Assembly (NCBI GenBank): GCA_016801885.1
Contig: CM028892.1
Location: forward strand, 6,022,114 to 6,086,113
Direction of reading: 5' to 3'
DNA from: Toxotes chatareus
Lineage: Eukaryota; Chordata; Actinopteri; Toxotidae
Length of the DNA: 64,000 nucleotides
A program made the translations under genes and the position numbers. The notes under the pieces were generated by a model that saw nothing but the letters and a program-made list of their open reading frames with translations, had not been told where the DNA came from and did no database searches. Shown here piece after piece: positions 63,127-64,000 of the stretch. The number at the start of each line of letters is the position of its first letter. Within the stretch, counting starts at the first letter, position 1.

Positions 63127-64000
63127 CCTCTTTTACTGATTGAGGTTGATTCCCGACCAATCACGGCTCTCCCCTTTTGCTTTTCTGTCTCAAGCGAGCG
63201 GTGTGTAGACAGCCAAACACACAGACGGCTCCTGACGCAGGAACCGGTGAGCGCGGGAGTGCGACAGACGTGAAACACAGGAGCATCAGGCGAAATGAAG
63301 TCATGCTCAGAAGCTGTATTTTGGTTTCACAGACTGACACAGTTCAGTGTGAAGCCGGTTCTGTCTTTGCTCAACAAAAGCACATGTGGTGCTGAAATCT
63401 CTCCGCTACTATAGACGGAAACTTTTTTTATTGTAAATTTTCAGTGTTTGTCCAACCGAAATGCTTTTAATTGACAAAGAATGTAAATATGTTTATTATA
63501 ACCTTACACATGTTTATGTCTGTTACTGATTCATATACACAGTGGCATTAATAGTTACCATATTTTATTCATTCAGTTTTGCATCTTCAGCTTTGTAGTG
63601 TAAACAAAGGTGCATATGATTTTGTGGATGTACCTGAATATGGAAAGGAAAAGATCTTAAGCGGTTTTACACGTGATCTTTTTTTAAATCAGAAATATTT
63701 CCCTTTTTACAACAGTGGTGTGAAATGAGGATAAAGTGGAGGCCAAAGCGGGTTGAGTTGTGGATGTAATTAGCTGTACTGTACAAGGAAAAGTGTTACA
63801 CTACATTGCGATTGTTGACTGGTCAGTTTTAGTCATGACTGTGTTCACATTTCACTTAATGATTGTCAAGTTTTTATGACCATGAAAAGAAAAAGAGTGA
63901 TTTAAAAAAAATCTCTAATAGGGAACATTGCTCGTGTCTTGCCAGCAGCGTCGTAAAGGATTTTATCTTTTTATTTATTGTTAAGAATGTAAACATAAGG
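63127..64000 (+). promoter_or_regulatory. arl13b: arl13b 3' UTR (runs off the window)
   Basis: Sequence after the TAG at 63124-63126. It becomes AT-rich with no other gene. No canonical AATAAA is seen before 64000, so the 3' end probably lies beyond the window. Confidence 0.55.

Noticed and set aside
1..64000. CRISPR arrays, phage or bacterial operons
   Set aside because: Exon-intron structure and vertebrate repeats throughout. No regularly spaced identical repeats with unique spacers.

Overview
This is vertebrate nuclear DNA, most likely from a ray-finned (teleost) fish. The evidence is long GT/AG introns, abundant CA/TG microsatellites, fish-type SINE, MITE, LINE and Ty3/Gypsy remnants, and proteins that match vertebrate families exon by exon. 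It is not bacterial or viral. Almost all of the short open frames across the window are chance frames in introns and UTRs.

Layout, left to right: (1) 1-3.85 kb, plus strand: a complete nfkbiz-like gene (atypical nuclear I-kappa-B zeta) with 10 coding exons, an OCA-type peptide and ankyrin repeats. (2) 3.9-4.8 kb: a CTCF-like site, a LINE-type 3' tail, then a CpG-rich stretch that looks like the farp1 promoter and first non-coding exon. (3) 9.5-51.4 kb, plus strand: farp1 (FERM, FERM-adjacent, DH, PH, PH; a Rac/Rho exchange factor). I traced its exons with consistent phases, including a 17.7-kb intron. (4) 53.1-54.3 kb, minus strand: ggact (gamma-glutamylaminecyclotransferase), with one coding exon, convergent with farp1. 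(5) 54.4-54.9 kb: a decayed Ty3/Gypsy fragment. (6) 56.2-64 kb, plus strand: complete arl13b (ciliary small GTPase) with 10 coding exons and a 3' UTR that runs off the window.

The genes do not form a pathway. nfkbiz controls inflammatory transcription, farp1 remodels actin and dendrites, ggact recycles transglutaminase cross-links, and arl13b organises primary cilia. From memory, human NFKBIZ and ARL13B lie on chromosome 3q and FARP1 and GGACT on 13q32, so the window joins two mammalian synteny groups.

The most interesting points are in farp1. A 1,491-bp open terminal exon after the FERM-FA block encodes a 496-residue tail and a stop. It predicts a GEF-less, FRMD7-like isoform, and simply skipping it breaks the reading frame. 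A second, diverged copy of the pre-PH2 exon with identical phases lies 298 bp downstream of the first, suggesting mutually exclusive exons. Other points are a SINE in arl13b intron 1 with a perfect 14-bp target-site duplication, a MITE with long inverted repeats, a 42-bp minisatellite, and a candidate Regnase-1/Roquin stem-loop in the nfkbiz 3' UTR.
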